From: an uncultured Porphyromonadaceae bacterium
Lineage (GTDB): Bacteria > Bacteroidota > Bacteroidia > Bacteroidales > Muribaculaceae
Assembly: GCA_947178215.1 (NCBI GenBank)
Contig: CAMWXJ010000011.1
Location: 30,316-94,315 of the forward strand
Direction: 5' to 3'
DNA length: 64,000 nucleotides
In this document: positions 31,886 to 41,061 of the stretch, in pieces
Numbering within the stretch: the stretch's first letter is position 1
How the letters are laid out: each line of letters opens with the position of its first letter
Position numbers and translations under genes: made by a program
Notes under the pieces: generated by a model
Told to the model about the DNA's origin: nothing
The model's database searches: none
What the model saw: the letters and a program-made list of their open reading frames with translations, nothing else

Positions 31886-33802
31886 TTATTGGTAGATGCG
31901 GACGTAGTCGATTTCGTACTTCATGGGGAGGGCGTCGTCGGCGATGTCGCCGCCGTGGTCGCCGCCAAGGGCCAGGTCGAGCAGCACATAATGCGGCTGG
32001 CGCATGGGATTGCTGCCTTTGCCTATCGCTCCGTTGAATGTGCCGGCAAGCGCCGTCTCGTGTATCAGTTTGTCATCAAGATATATCCTGAGGTAATCTT
32101 CGTCCCAGTCCATACGCCATATGTGGAATTTCGAAGCCCAGTCGGAATCCTTGGCCGTGAAGTGCTCAAATGGCACTGCCACGGTGTGCCATTTGGCGTC
32201 ATATTCCTTGTCGGTACCCCACGCCGCGTTGGCAAGGATATGCGGCACTCCGTCGATGCGGTAATATTCCATGACGTCAATCTCGCCGTTGGAGGGCCAA
32301 GGCATATCGCATCCGAGAGTCCATATCGCGGGCCATGCGCCCGGTGCCACGGGTATGCGGGCCCGCACTTCGAGGGTACCGTAGCGGAACTCTTTTTTGC
32401 CTCGAGTGTTGACCGACGCCGAGGTGTAGCCTATAACGGGCCTTGACGCGCGCCAGTCGGCGACGGAGGCGTCCTCGCTGTAGCCTGGATTTGGGCGGCA
32501 CTCCTTGCGCGCTTCAAGCACAAGCACGCCGTCGCGGCAATATGCATTGTCGGGCTGATACCACTGGTCCTCATGGTTGCGCTCGAAGCCGTTCTCATAG
32601 TTCCAGTAGAGCGAGTCGAGCCGTCCGTCGCGGTCAAACTCGTCACTCCACACGAGGCGCTTGCCGCCGGGCCCCTTGTTGAGCGCGGGGGCAATGTCAA
32701 CATCCTTTATCACCGGCATACCGTCGGCGTCAAACTCCACGGGGAGGCATTTGTATCTTGAATCGGCAAGACGCCGGGGGCGCCACTGGTCGGCAAAGAA
32801 ATAAATCTCACCGTCAACAACGAGCGGAAACGCGCCCTGAGAGCCTAAAGTGGTCTCACTCCCCTCACCTACAAACGGCGTGGGGTGCCGGGTCCATTCC
32901 CCCATTATGTTGTCGGCCGAGAACAGCCTTGCCTCGTTGGGGTCCCAGCCTGTACAGCCCGAGCATATCATCCAATATTTGCCGCCATGCTTGAATAGCA
33001 CCGGGGCTTCGTTGTGGCCCCCGGGGAAGAGTCGCACATACTTGCCGGTGTGGGCGGTGTAGTCGGGTGTGAGAGGTGCGATATGCAGCGTAAGGTTCTC
33101 TTCCGACGAATAGATATGGTAGGCCTTGCCGTCGTCGTCGACAAACAATGTCATGTCACGCGACATCTGCCCCCCTTCGCGGTCACGCTCGGCAAACATG
33201 CCCTCCTCAACAGCGCGGCGCCACTCGGGAGTCCACCACTCGCCGTCGGCCTCATCCCACTTGTATCCGCGGAATTTCCGGGCGAGATTGGCGGGATATT
33301 TGCCGGGGTTGGCACGCTGTGAGCGCAATAGCCTGAACGGTCCGGCTGGCGATTCGCTCACGGCCACGCCGTAATGAGCGGCATCATAGCCGCGCCCTTT
33401 CAGCTCGTGGTGAAACCACATGACATATTTCCCGGTCTTGGGATTGAACACTACCTTGGGGCGCTCAATGGTACATCCTCGCTGCATTACGCTCGCAGTG
33501 TCGTCGACGACTGCGAGGGCTATACCCTCGTTTTTCCAGTTGACGAGGTCGGGCGACGAATAGCATGCCACGCCTTTCTGATAGGCGGCGTCGAAGCCGG
33601 GGCGGTGCTCGCCATACCAGTAATAGAGCGAGTCGGCTTTTATTATACTGCCGCCGTGACAGTTGATGCGGTTGCCGTCGATGTCATACCATTCGCCACC
33701 GTTGTAGAGCGGCATCACTCGCCCCGCCGCCGAGACCGCAAAGGGCAATTGCAGCAGAGTAATGACAGATAGCAGAAAACATGATAAGCTTAAATGACGC
33801 AT
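31886..33802 (-). CDS. Two-domain glycoside hydrolase: N-terminal GH43-like, C-terminal GH16-like
   Basis: N-term GGEWYDIDGNRINCHGGSIIKADSLYYWYGEHRP...SSPDLVNWKNEGIAL (GH43, subfamily 24/34-like); C-term LVWSDEFDRDGRLDSLYWNYENGFERN...GEIDVMEYY catalytic motif (GH16). Signal peptide from ATG 33802. Confidence 0.88.
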   Translation of the reverse strand: MRHLSLSCFLLSVITLLQLPFAVSAAGRVMPLYNGGEWYDIDGNRINCHGGSIIKADSLYYWYGEHRPGFDAAYQKGVACYSSPDLVNWKNEGIALAVVDDTASVMQRGCTIERPKVVFNPKTGKYVMWFHHELKGRGYDAAHYGVAVSESPAGPFRLLRSQRANPGKYPANLARKFRGYKWDEADGEWWTPEWRRAVEEGMFAERDREGGQMSRDMTLFVDDDGKAYHIYSSEENLTLHIAPLTPDYTAHTGKYVRLFPGGHNEAPVLFKHGGKYWMICSGCTGWDPNEARLFSADNIMGEWTRHPTPFVGEGSETTLGSQGAFPLVVDGEIYFFADQWRPRRLADSRYKCLPVEFDADGMPVIKDVDIAPALNKGPGGKRLVWSDEFDRDGRLDSLYWNYENGFERNHEDQWYQPDNAYCRDGVLVLEARKECRPNPGYSEDASVADWRASRPVIGYTSASVNTRGKKEFRYGTLEVRARIPVAPGAWPAIWTLGCDMPWPSNGEIDVMEYYRIDGVPHILANAAWGTDKEYDAKWHTVAVPFEHFTAKDSDWASKFHIWRMDWDEDYLRIYLDDKLIHETALAGTFNGAIGKGSNPMRQPHYVLLDLALGGDHGGDIADDALPMKYEIDYVRIYQ

Positions 33803-33938
33803 GGATTCGATTCCGGTTAAAAACACACATGGTTGTAATCGCAAAATTACTCTTTTTATCCCGACCCGCCAACAGTTTGTATGGCAAATCCATAGCCCGT
33901 GGTTCCAAAGCGTCTTTTACCAAACGGGAAATAATCGC

Positions 33939-33946
33939 TATCTTTG
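33939..33946 (+). promoter_or_regulatory. -7 box TATCTTTG upstream of the DUF2264 gene
   Basis: TAnnTTTG match 57 bp upstream of ATG 34003. Confidence 0.55.
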
Positions 33947-34002
33947 CAAAGCGGACCCCTTCTGCGCCTACCTGCATCTCTCATACCAATCCACAACCGA
34001 CC

Positions 34003-35217
34003 ATGATACGCAAAACGGCAATAGCTCTACTTACGGCTCTGACAGTAGTGGCGGCATACGGCCGCCCCAAATCCGGCACCGCCGGGCAAAGCGACCGCGA
34101 CAAGTGGGTCGAAGCGTGTTACAAGATAGCGGCTCCCGTGCTCGAAAACATGAGCCGCGGCGAGCTGCGACAAAACATGAAGCTCGAACTGAGTCCCACC
34201 TACGGCAGCCGCGACACATCGGTAGCTTATCTTGAAGCGTTCGGACGCCTCATGTGCGGCATCTCACCTTGGCTCGCGCTTCCCGACGATGACACTCCCG
34301 AGGGGATAAAGCGCGCTCACCTCCGCGAGCTCGCACTTGCATCGTACAAAAACGCTGTCAACCCCGAGAGTGCCGACTACTTGCAATGGGACGGCTCGCG
34401 CCTGGGGCAGCCACTCGTCGACGCTGCGTTTCTCGCGCAAAGCTTCCTCCGCGCGCCCGAAGCCACATGGGAGCGCCTCGATACCCTCACTCAGCGCCGC
34501 TATCTCGACTGCTTCAAGGGACTGCGCAATGTCACTCCCGCCTACAACAACTGGCTGCTGTTCAGAGGCATCATCGAGGCTTTCATACTGCGCGTGTCGC
34601 CCGGCGACGCCGACCGCTTCGCCCTGCGCGCCACCGCCAACAAGATTAACGAGTGGTATCAAGGGGGCGGAATGTACAGCGACGGCGCTCATCTTGCCCT
34701 CGACAACTACAACGCTTTCGTGATACACCCTATGTATATAGAGATGATAGAGCAGCTCGAGAAGAGCGGCCAGGACTATCTCTCACCGGTCAAGTCGGGT
34801 GATGCGGTAAAGCGCATGCAGCAATACAACACATTTGTCGAGAGCCTCATAGCACCCGACGGAACATATCCCGCTTTCGGCCGGTCGGTGGTCTACCGCC
34901 TCGGCGCGCTCCAAACTCTCGCCATGGCCGCGTGGAAATACGGCTATCCCGAAGGGATGAACGACGGCTCTGTGCGCGCCGCCCTCACCGCGGTGATGGA
35001 AAACATGCTCGGCATGCCTGGCACATACGACGCCGACGGATTTCTCACTCTTGGCTATGCCGGTCATCAGCCCGAGATGGCCAACAGCTATACCAACAAC
35101 GGCAGCGTGTATCTCACCTCGACGATGTTCATGCCGCTCGGGCTTCCGGCTGACCATCCGTTCTGGACGGCCAAGTCGGAGCCGTGGACGCAACAGCGCG
35201 TATGGCACCGCGAATAA
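34003..35217 (+). CDS. DUF2264 domain-containing secreted protein (alpha/alpha barrel, glycan-related)
   Basis: AYLEAFGRLMCGISPWLALPDD, NNWLLFRGIIEAFIL, YSDGAHLALDNYNAFVIHPMY; ATG 34003 gives a signal peptide. Confidence 0.88.
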   Translation: MIRKTAIALLTALTVVAAYGRPKSGTAGQSDRDKWVEACYKIAAPVLENMSRGELRQNMKLELSPTYGSRDTSVAYLEAFGRLMCGISPWLALPDDDTPEGIKRAHLRELALASYKNAVNPESADYLQWDGSRLGQPLVDAAFLAQSFLRAPEATWERLDTLTQRRYLDCFKGLRNVTPAYNNWLLFRGIIEAFILRVSPGDADRFALRATANKINEWYQGGGMYSDGAHLALDNYNAFVIHPMYIEMIEQLEKSGQDYLSPVKSGDAVKRMQQYNTFVESLIAPDGTYPAFGRSVVYRLGALQTLAMAAWKYGYPEGMNDGSVRAALTAVMENMLGMPGTYDADGFLTLGYAGHQPEMANSYTNNGSVYLTSTMFMPLGLPADHPFWTAKSEPWTQQRVWHRE

Positions 35218-35236
35218 ACCGCGGTGCCGGAGCTGT

Positions 35237-35530
35237 TCAGAAGAGGGGGAAAGTGGAATTGGTGTAGACGAACTTACGCTCGAAATCCTGCTCGTTCATG
35301 GCAATCATGAGGATGCCCTGGATGAGCCACAGCACCGACAGCGCGCCGCAGGTGACGAGCGACAGCACGATAGCGATGATTCCGGCCTGAGTCTTGCCCA
35401 GATAGAAATATTGTATGCCGAGTGAGCCAAGGAATATGGCGAGAAGGCCGGCTACGCCGCGCGAGCGTCCGGAAGGACCGGCATCGAAAGCACTGCCGTT
35501 ACCGGTATTGCAGTTGTTGTTCTGATTCAT
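35237..35530 (-). CDS. TM2 domain-containing protein
   Basis: GVAGLLAIFLGSLGIQYFYLGKTQAGIIAIVLSLVTCGALSVLWLIQGILMI. Confidence 0.92.
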   Translation of the reverse strand: MNQNNNCNTGNGSAFDAGPSGRSRGVAGLLAIFLGSLGIQYFYLGKTQAGIIAIVLSLVTCGALSVLWLIQGILMIAMNEQDFERKFVYTNSTFPLF

Positions 35531-35560
35531 AGCGTTGGAATTTATATAGGTGATAATGAT

Positions 35561-36841
35561 TTAAGTACGTGTGAGGGTGAAGTGGCCTATGCGGCAGGCG
35601 AGACATCGCCGCTCCTGGCAGTAACGCCGGCGTAGCTGAATCACCGCCTGTGAGTCAAACGCGCTTTCGGCGCGTAGTCCCGCGCGGGCAAAGGCCTCGA
35701 CAATGGAATTGCGTTCGGGTTGGAGCGCTTGAAGCATCTCCACGGCGCGCTCCATGAGGCGGTCATCGCCATGGGCGGCTCCGTAGGCGTGAATCACCGG
35801 CACGGCGGCGTTGATGACCATAATCTCGGCCGACGGGCGGCTGAGGGTGCTTCCTGCCCGGGCGCCCGATTCCGGCCCGAACGTGTAGCGGGTGTGCCAG
35901 TAGGGCGACAGAGCCGGCAGAAACAGCATGCGCGCCTGGTCGGCCGTGGGGGCGGCAAGAATACGGGAGTGCAGCCTGAACCCTCCCGCTATCATAGCCG
36001 CGAGGACGGCAATGCGGCGGTGTGGGAAGTTGGCGGGCCGCATGCGGCTCATCTTCCAGCCGAGCGACACCGGCCGCCTGAGGCCGAACTTGCGCGCCAT
36101 GAAACGATACTCGTGCATAAGCTGCGAGGCATACGGCTCCCCCGCCTCGGCGGGGGCATCGAGCAATCCGCTCTGGCCGAAGAGTATGGCCTCGATGGTA
36201 AACAGCGAGTCGGCGTGCTTGCCGAGGACACGCAGCGGCGTGGCGAGGGCAAGCCGCTCGAAGGGGTCGGCGTTGACGCTGAATCCGAGACCACGCGCCA
36301 CGGTTACGTAGGTCGCTTCCTCATAATCGCCGCCAAGCCGCTCGCGGCGTATGCGCTCTATGCGCTCCTCCTTGTCATACAATCGCTCGAAAGCGAGGGT
36401 GGTGAGCCACGAGCGGCGGCGCAGGACATCCATGGCCGCTATCAGCGGTGCGCACGGTATGTCAATGTCGGCGCGGTCGACGAGGCTTCTGTAACGACGG
36501 TCGAGGTCGTCGCGCCGCGGCATCACCATCTGCGGTATGGTCTCGCCGTTGGAGCGGCATATTGTGGCGTCGTCGGTACCCACCACATGTAGTATCACCG
36601 AGTCGTAGGCCGGGTCGCCGTCGTGATTGTGGCGGTGCCAGTCGCTCGCGCGCACATGTATCTCGACATTACCCGCCCACCGGCGCCCACCGATTTCTAT
36701 CCTGGCGTTGAAGAAATCGGGGCCGGCGTCGACGTTGCGGCGCCCCGGATCGATGATGCGCAGCGGCAGGCCGTCGACGGTGGCGACGGGTCCGGGAGGA
36801 AGCAGACGATGCTCCCAGGCATATTGCATCAGCATCTCCAT
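35561..36841 (-). CDS. DUF2851 family protein
   Basis: ATG 36841: MEMLMQYAWEHRLLPPGPVATVDGLPLRIIDPGRRNVDAGPDFFNARIEIGGRRWAGNVEIHVRASDWHRHNHDGDPAYDSVILHVV. Confidence 0.9.
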   Translation of the reverse strand: MEMLMQYAWEHRLLPPGPVATVDGLPLRIIDPGRRNVDAGPDFFNARIEIGGRRWAGNVEIHVRASDWHRHNHDGDPAYDSVILHVVGTDDATICRSNGETIPQMVMPRRDDLDRRYRSLVDRADIDIPCAPLIAAMDVLRRRSWLTTLAFERLYDKEERIERIRRERLGGDYEEATYVTVARGLGFSVNADPFERLALATPLRVLGKHADSLFTIEAILFGQSGLLDAPAEAGEPYASQLMHEYRFMARKFGLRRPVSLGWKMSRMRPANFPHRRIAVLAAMIAGGFRLHSRILAAPTADQARMLFLPALSPYWHTRYTFGPESGARAGSTLSRPSAEIMVINAAVPVIHAYGAAHGDDRLMERAVEMLQALQPERNSIVEAFARAGLRAESAFDSQAVIQLRRRYCQERRCLACRIGHFTLTRT

Positions 36842-36873
36842 AGGGGCGCGGGAGGTGGGGGTGAGTGAAGGGT

Positions 36874-38019
36874 TCAATAAAGGTGCTCGTCGGGCGACTT
36901 GACCTCGGCCGGGGTGATTGGGCGCGAGGTCATGGCGTGCCACACGTAAGCTATGTAGGCCACGACAAATGGCACGGCGAGCGACACAATGCTCATCACG
37001 CCGAGCGTGAACTCGGTGCTCGAAGAGTTGGCTATGGTGAGCGACGAGTCGAAATCGACGAGCGAGGGGTAGTAGGGGGTGTCGTTGAAGCCGGCGAGAC
37101 AGAAGAGGGCCACCACCACGAGGACGGTGCCGGGGGCAGTGAGCCATATGCCGGAGGTGTAGCCCTTGCGTGTCACCGTGAGGATTATGCCGGCAAGCAC
37201 GAGCACCACGCCGAGGAGGAGCATCACGAGCACCACGGGCATGGCAAGCAGGTTGTTGAGATACTTGTAGGGCTCGGGCATGAAGCCTGCGGGGGTAGCG
37301 GTGAGGCCGGTGGCGGTAAACAACACTCCGGCGAAGAGGAGGAAGAGCACCACGAAGATGAGGCCGTTGACGGCGACGCGGCGGCGGTTGCGCGCGGTGA
37401 GCTCCGGGCTGTCGGCTATCGAGCAGAGGAAGAAGAGGGCGGCCTGCGTGCGGGCCAGAAACAGCACCGTGAAGCCAAGCAGCAGATTCTGCCAGGTAGC
37501 TATCGCTTCCAGGCCGCGTGTTGGCGCCCACTGCGAGATGACAGGGGCCGAGGTGTCGAGCAGATTGCCTTTGGCTACGGTAAACTCGGCGCCGAAAAAC
37601 ATCATCGCCACGGCGACGCCGAGCAGAATGCAGCCCGCGCAGCCGTTGATGAAAAGGAAGATGTCGTAGACGCTTGTGCCGTAAATGTTGCCCGGCTTGC
37701 GGCGGTATTCATAGCTCACGGCCTGAAGCACAAAGCTGAACAGGATGAGCATCCACAGCCAGTAGGCTCCGCCGAAGCTGGTAGAGTAGAACAGCGGGAA
37801 CGAGGCGAAAAACGCGCCGCCGAACACCACGAGTGTCGTGAATGTAAGCTCCCACTTGCGGCCGAGGGCGTTGACTATCATGGCACGGCCGCTGTGATCG
37901 GCCGAATGGTTGAGAATCATGGTCTGTCCACCCTGCACGAAGAGGAGGAACACGAGTGCCGCGCCGAGCACGGCAATAATTATCCACCAGTAGGCTTGAA
38001 GATTGGCGAGTGTCATCAT
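36874..38019 (-). CDS. cydB: Cytochrome bd ubiquinol oxidase subunit II
   Basis: Polytopic 381-aa protein directly downstream of cydA (4-bp overlap); typical CydB sequence. Confidence 0.94.
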   Translation of the reverse strand: MMTLANLQAYWWIIIAVLGAALVFLLFVQGGQTMILNHSADHSGRAMIVNALGRKWELTFTTLVVFGGAFFASFPLFYSTSFGGAYWLWMLILFSFVLQAVSYEYRRKPGNIYGTSVYDIFLFINGCAGCILLGVAVAMMFFGAEFTVAKGNLLDTSAPVISQWAPTRGLEAIATWQNLLLGFTVLFLARTQAALFFLCSIADSPELTARNRRRVAVNGLIFVVLFLLFAGVLFTATGLTATPAGFMPEPYKYLNNLLAMPVVLVMLLLGVVLVLAGIILTVTRKGYTSGIWLTAPGTVLVVVALFCLAGFNDTPYYPSLVDFDSSLTIANSSSTEFTLGVMSIVSLAVPFVVAYIAYVWHAMTSRPITPAEVKSPDEHLY

Positions 38020-39608
38020 TTTGCTTCGGCTGTTGAGGGTGATACGTGACTTGATTCATGTTCGGGGCCGCGGCTTATGGCGCGGAGCATGATGCTCAGC
38101 TCTGCGGCGAGGAGCGCCGTGAATATGGCGGCGAAGAGCCAGAAAGTGATTATGACGCTCGACGCGCTGAGGTCGGAGATAGCGGCACGCGTGGGCATGA
38201 GGTTCTGTATCACCCACGGCTGACGTCCCACCTCGGCCACCACCCAGCCGGCCTGCGAGCATACCCACACCAGAGGTATGGTTATCATGCCGAGCCACTG
38301 CACTATGCGGCTGCGCTCCATGACGCGACGCTTGCGGTAGGCGAGGAAGAGGGCGGCGACGAAGAAGAGCAGCAGCCAGCCGCCTATTATCACCATGATA
38401 TGAAACGAATAGTAAGTGACGGCTACGGGAGGTACTGCGTCGGACGGCTTGTCGAGATAGCCGAAGCCAAACGAACCGTAGTCGGCCTCGATAGCCTTGC
38501 GGGCCTCGGCCATTGCGCCCTCGTCGCCGGCGGCGTAGGCTGCATCGAAAGCGCGTAGCGCCTCATGGCTGCGTCGTCCCGCCTCGATGCGCTCGGCGTA
38601 GGAGAGTGTGGTTACGGTGTCGCCCGAAGCGGTCACATCGGCCACGCCCTTCATGAGGTCGTTGATGCCCGGCACAAAGGCGTCGGGATTGTGTGTGGCG
38701 AGCAGGCTGAGCATCTTGGGCACGGATATATCCAGCAGGAACGGCTCTTCGTCGTTGTCGGGGGTCTTGTCGGGGTTGATGATGCCGAAAGCGCTTATAG
38801 CCTGGCCTCGGGAGCCGTCGTAGAGGCCCTCCATGGCTGCGAGCTTCATGGGCTGCACGCGGGCCACGTCAAGGCTCGACTGATCGCCGCTGTAAAGGGT
38901 GAGCAGGATGCCGGCGAGGCCTACCCAGCCCGCCACCTTGACCGATTTCAGGGCAAGTTCCTGATGACGCCTGCGGAGCAGGAACCAGCAGCTTACGCCC
39001 ACGACAAACACACCGGCGAGGGTCCAGCCGCTCATAACGGCATGGGTGAACTTATGCACGGCCACGGGCGATAGCGCCACGTCGGCAAACGACTGCATGA
39101 CATTGCGCATCTGCACCGGATCAAACTCCATGCCCACCGGATATTGCATCCATGCGTTGGCCACGAGAATCCACCAGGCCGAGATTGTGGCGCCGAGCGC
39201 CGTGAGCCATGTGGAGGCGAGGTGGAAGCCGGCGCTGACCTTTTTCCAGCCGAAGAACATCACGGCAATGAAGGTCGACTCCATGAAAAAGGCGAAGATG
39301 CCCTCGATTGCGAGCGGAGCGCCGAAAATGTCGCCCACAAACCAGGAGTAATTGCTCCAGTTTGTGCCGAACTCAAATTCGAGGATGAGGCCGGTGGCCA
39401 CACCGAGTGCAAAGTTGATGCCGAAAAGCAACATCCAGAATTTTGTAGCGGAGAGCCAAACGGGGTTGCGCCGTTTGTAATAGATTGTCTCCATGATAGC
39501 CACTATGACCGAGAGGCCCAGGGTGAGGGGCACAAACAGCCAGTGGTACATCGCCGTGAGGGCAAATTGCCACCGCGACCAGTCGACTACGCTTATCAGG
39601 TCAGGCAT
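38016..39608 (-). CDS. cydA: Cytochrome bd ubiquinol oxidase subunit I
   Basis: DWSRWQFALTAMYHWLFVPLTLGLS, GWVVAEVGRQPWVIQNLMPTR. Confidence 0.97.
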   Translation of the reverse strand: MPDLISVVDWSRWQFALTAMYHWLFVPLTLGLSVIVAIMETIYYKRRNPVWLSATKFWMLLFGINFALGVATGLILEFEFGTNWSNYSWFVGDIFGAPLAIEGIFAFFMESTFIAVMFFGWKKVSAGFHLASTWLTALGATISAWWILVANAWMQYPVGMEFDPVQMRNVMQSFADVALSPVAVHKFTHAVMSGWTLAGVFVVGVSCWFLLRRRHQELALKSVKVAGWVGLAGILLTLYSGDQSSLDVARVQPMKLAAMEGLYDGSRGQAISAFGIINPDKTPDNDEEPFLLDISVPKMLSLLATHNPDAFVPGINDLMKGVADVTASGDTVTTLSYAERIEAGRRSHEALRAFDAAYAAGDEGAMAEARKAIEADYGSFGFGYLDKPSDAVPPVAVTYYSFHIMVIIGGWLLLFFVAALFLAYRKRRVMERSRIVQWLGMITIPLVWVCSQAGWVVAEVGRQPWVIQNLMPTRAAISDLSASSVIITFWLFAAIFTALLAAELSIMLRAISRGPEHESSHVSPSTAEAK

Positions 39609-39681
39609 GTTTTATGGTTTTTAATTTTTTCGGTTAAAACGCGATTCAAGGGAGGTGGGAACGTGTGTGGGGCGACGGCGG

Positions 39682-39897
39682 TCAGCGGTCGGAGTCGCTG
39701 AGAGCGGTACGGACGGCGCCGGCGCGCTCCTCGTCGCTGTCGTAGTTGGTGCCGAGTATGTCGGGGAAGAAAAAGAGTTTCAGCACCCCGAACATGATTA
39801 TGAGCTTGATGATGATTATGGCCCAGAGGGAGCGGCCCACGGTCATCGACCGGAAGCCGTCGACATAGAGGTCGATGATGCGTCGCCAGAGGGTCAT
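39682..39897 (-). CDS. DUF4492 domain-containing protein linked to cydAB
   Basis: IIDLYVDGFRSMTVGRSLWAIIIIKLIIMFGVLKLFFFPDIL; position immediately upstream of cydA. Confidence 0.88.
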   Translation of the reverse strand: MTLWRRIIDLYVDGFRSMTVGRSLWAIIIIKLIIMFGVLKLFFFPDILGTNYDSDEERAGAVRTALSDSDR

Positions 39898-39919
39898 AGG
39901 GTAAGTGAGGAAGGATGGA

Positions 39920-40582
39920 TTAGAGGAAGTCGTTGGCTACTATGGGAAGTATGTCGACGGGGTTATATATAATGTGGTCGGCGTGGTTGTCGCGCAGCTC
40001 GCTTACGGGGCGGAAGCCCCACGTTACGCCCACCGACTCTATACAGGCGCGCCGCGCCGTCTCCATATCCACACCCGAGTCACCCACATAAAGGGTCTCG
40101 GCCTTTGGTGTCGGGTGGGCCGAGAGTATGTTGAACACTATCGACGGGTCGGGCTTGGAGGGCACACCCTCCTGATGTCCGAACGCGGCAACCCACTTCA
40201 CGTCGGGGAAAAAGATGCCCATGAGCTTTGTCACCGCATCCTGGTACTTGTTGGAGGCGACGGCCAAGGCCACGCCGCGCTCATGCAGCGCTGCAAGCAG
40301 CTCAACGACGCCGGGATAAGGGCGTGTGAAGTCGGCGAGATGCTCGTCGTAGTAATCATGAAACACACTGCGTATGCGTTCGAGGGTGGATTTGTTGCGA
40401 TGCTCCTCGGGGAGGGCACGCTCAAGCAGACGGCTCACTCCGTTGCCCACCATCATAGGGTAGGCTTCGAGGGGATGAGTGGGAAACCCCTCGACCGCCA
40501 GGGCGTGGTTGGTAGCGTTGCCCAGGTCGTCGATGGTGTTGAGCAGAGTGCCGTCGAGGTCAAAGATTACAAGCTTTTTCAT
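39920..40582 (-). CDS. HAD family hydrolase, phosphoglycolate phosphatase-like
   Basis: MKKLVIFDLDGTLLNTIDDL, VASNK, KPDPSIVFNIL, YVGDSGVDMETARRA; TATATTTG box on minus at 40588-40595. Confidence 0.92.
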   Translation of the reverse strand: MKKLVIFDLDGTLLNTIDDLGNATNHALAVEGFPTHPLEAYPMMVGNGVSRLLERALPEEHRNKSTLERIRSVFHDYYDEHLADFTRPYPGVVELLAALHERGVALAVASNKYQDAVTKLMGIFFPDVKWVAAFGHQEGVPSKPDPSIVFNILSAHPTPKAETLYVGDSGVDMETARRACIESVGVTWGFRPVSELRDNHADHIIYNPVDILPIVANDFL

Positions 40583-40631
40583 CAGCGCAAATATAAACAT
40601 TTCCCTTCACACTTCACCATTCAGCGGGAAT

Positions 40632-40797
40632 AAAAAAAGCCCGGCGATATACCACCGGGCCGAGATTGCGTAGTTGCGTAGAAGGAGGAAATCATGATTC
40701 TGAATCCTACGCAGGATTTTGCGTGACTTGACGGAAAAAGGCTAATGCGATAGCTGTCAGCTCACTGACTTCGTCACCTTGCGGCAGCCTTATCCGC
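40632..40797 (-). ncRNA. Putative structured small RNA gene (about 165 nt), family unidentified
   Basis: Promoter TTTG / 20 bp / TAACTTTG on minus, no ORF, outer stem 40732-40743 with 40786-40796, 3' terminator GCCCGG...CCGGGC plus U7. Confidence 0.65.
40639..40660 (-). terminator. Intrinsic terminator of the putative sRNA
   Basis: Minus strand GCCCGGTGGTATATCGCCGGGC followed by TTTTTTTA. Confidence 0.85.
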
Positions 40798-40800
40798 TTG

Positions 40801-40832
40801 CAAAGTTAACACTTTAATTTCACTTCCACAAA
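40801..40832 (-). promoter_or_regulatory. Bacteroidetes promoter of the putative sRNA
   Basis: Minus strand TTTG (40832-40829), 20-bp spacer, TAACTTTG (40808-40801). Confidence 0.75.
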
Positions 40833-40915
40833 TACAGCCGTGCGTTCACCCATAAAATTGCCGCCACGGGCAACCGGGAAAGCCTGCAACCATACTGTTG
40901 TCAACCACAAAAAAA

Positions 40916-40939
40916 GCTCTGAACCACATGGTTCAGAGC
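40916..40939 (-). terminator. Intrinsic terminator of the second SusCD operon (minus)
   Basis: GCTCTGAACC-ATGT-GGTTCAGAGC on minus, followed by TTTTTTT. Confidence 0.85.
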
Positions 40940-41061
40940 TTTCTACATGAGGCTATCAGTTCTTAGCCGTATTTATCAGGTTGCGCGTAGACCCGCCTGA
41001 ACGGTCAAAACAGTTGGCATAAAAGACCATCCCGACATTGGTCGGCGCAAACATACATGTC

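Noticed and set aside
36842-37531. N-terminal part of the 656-aa ORF 35561-37531 as a fusion protein
   Set aside because: This extension lies antiparallel-in-frame over cydB coding sequence and is Arg/His/Pro-rich; the DUF2851 domain begins at ATG 36841.
40698-40720. H-type pseudoknot ACGCA-AAAUCC-UGCGU-A-GGAUU in the sRNA
   Set aside because: Both connecting loops would be about 1 nt across 5-bp stems, which is sterically unlikely; treated as alternative hairpins instead.
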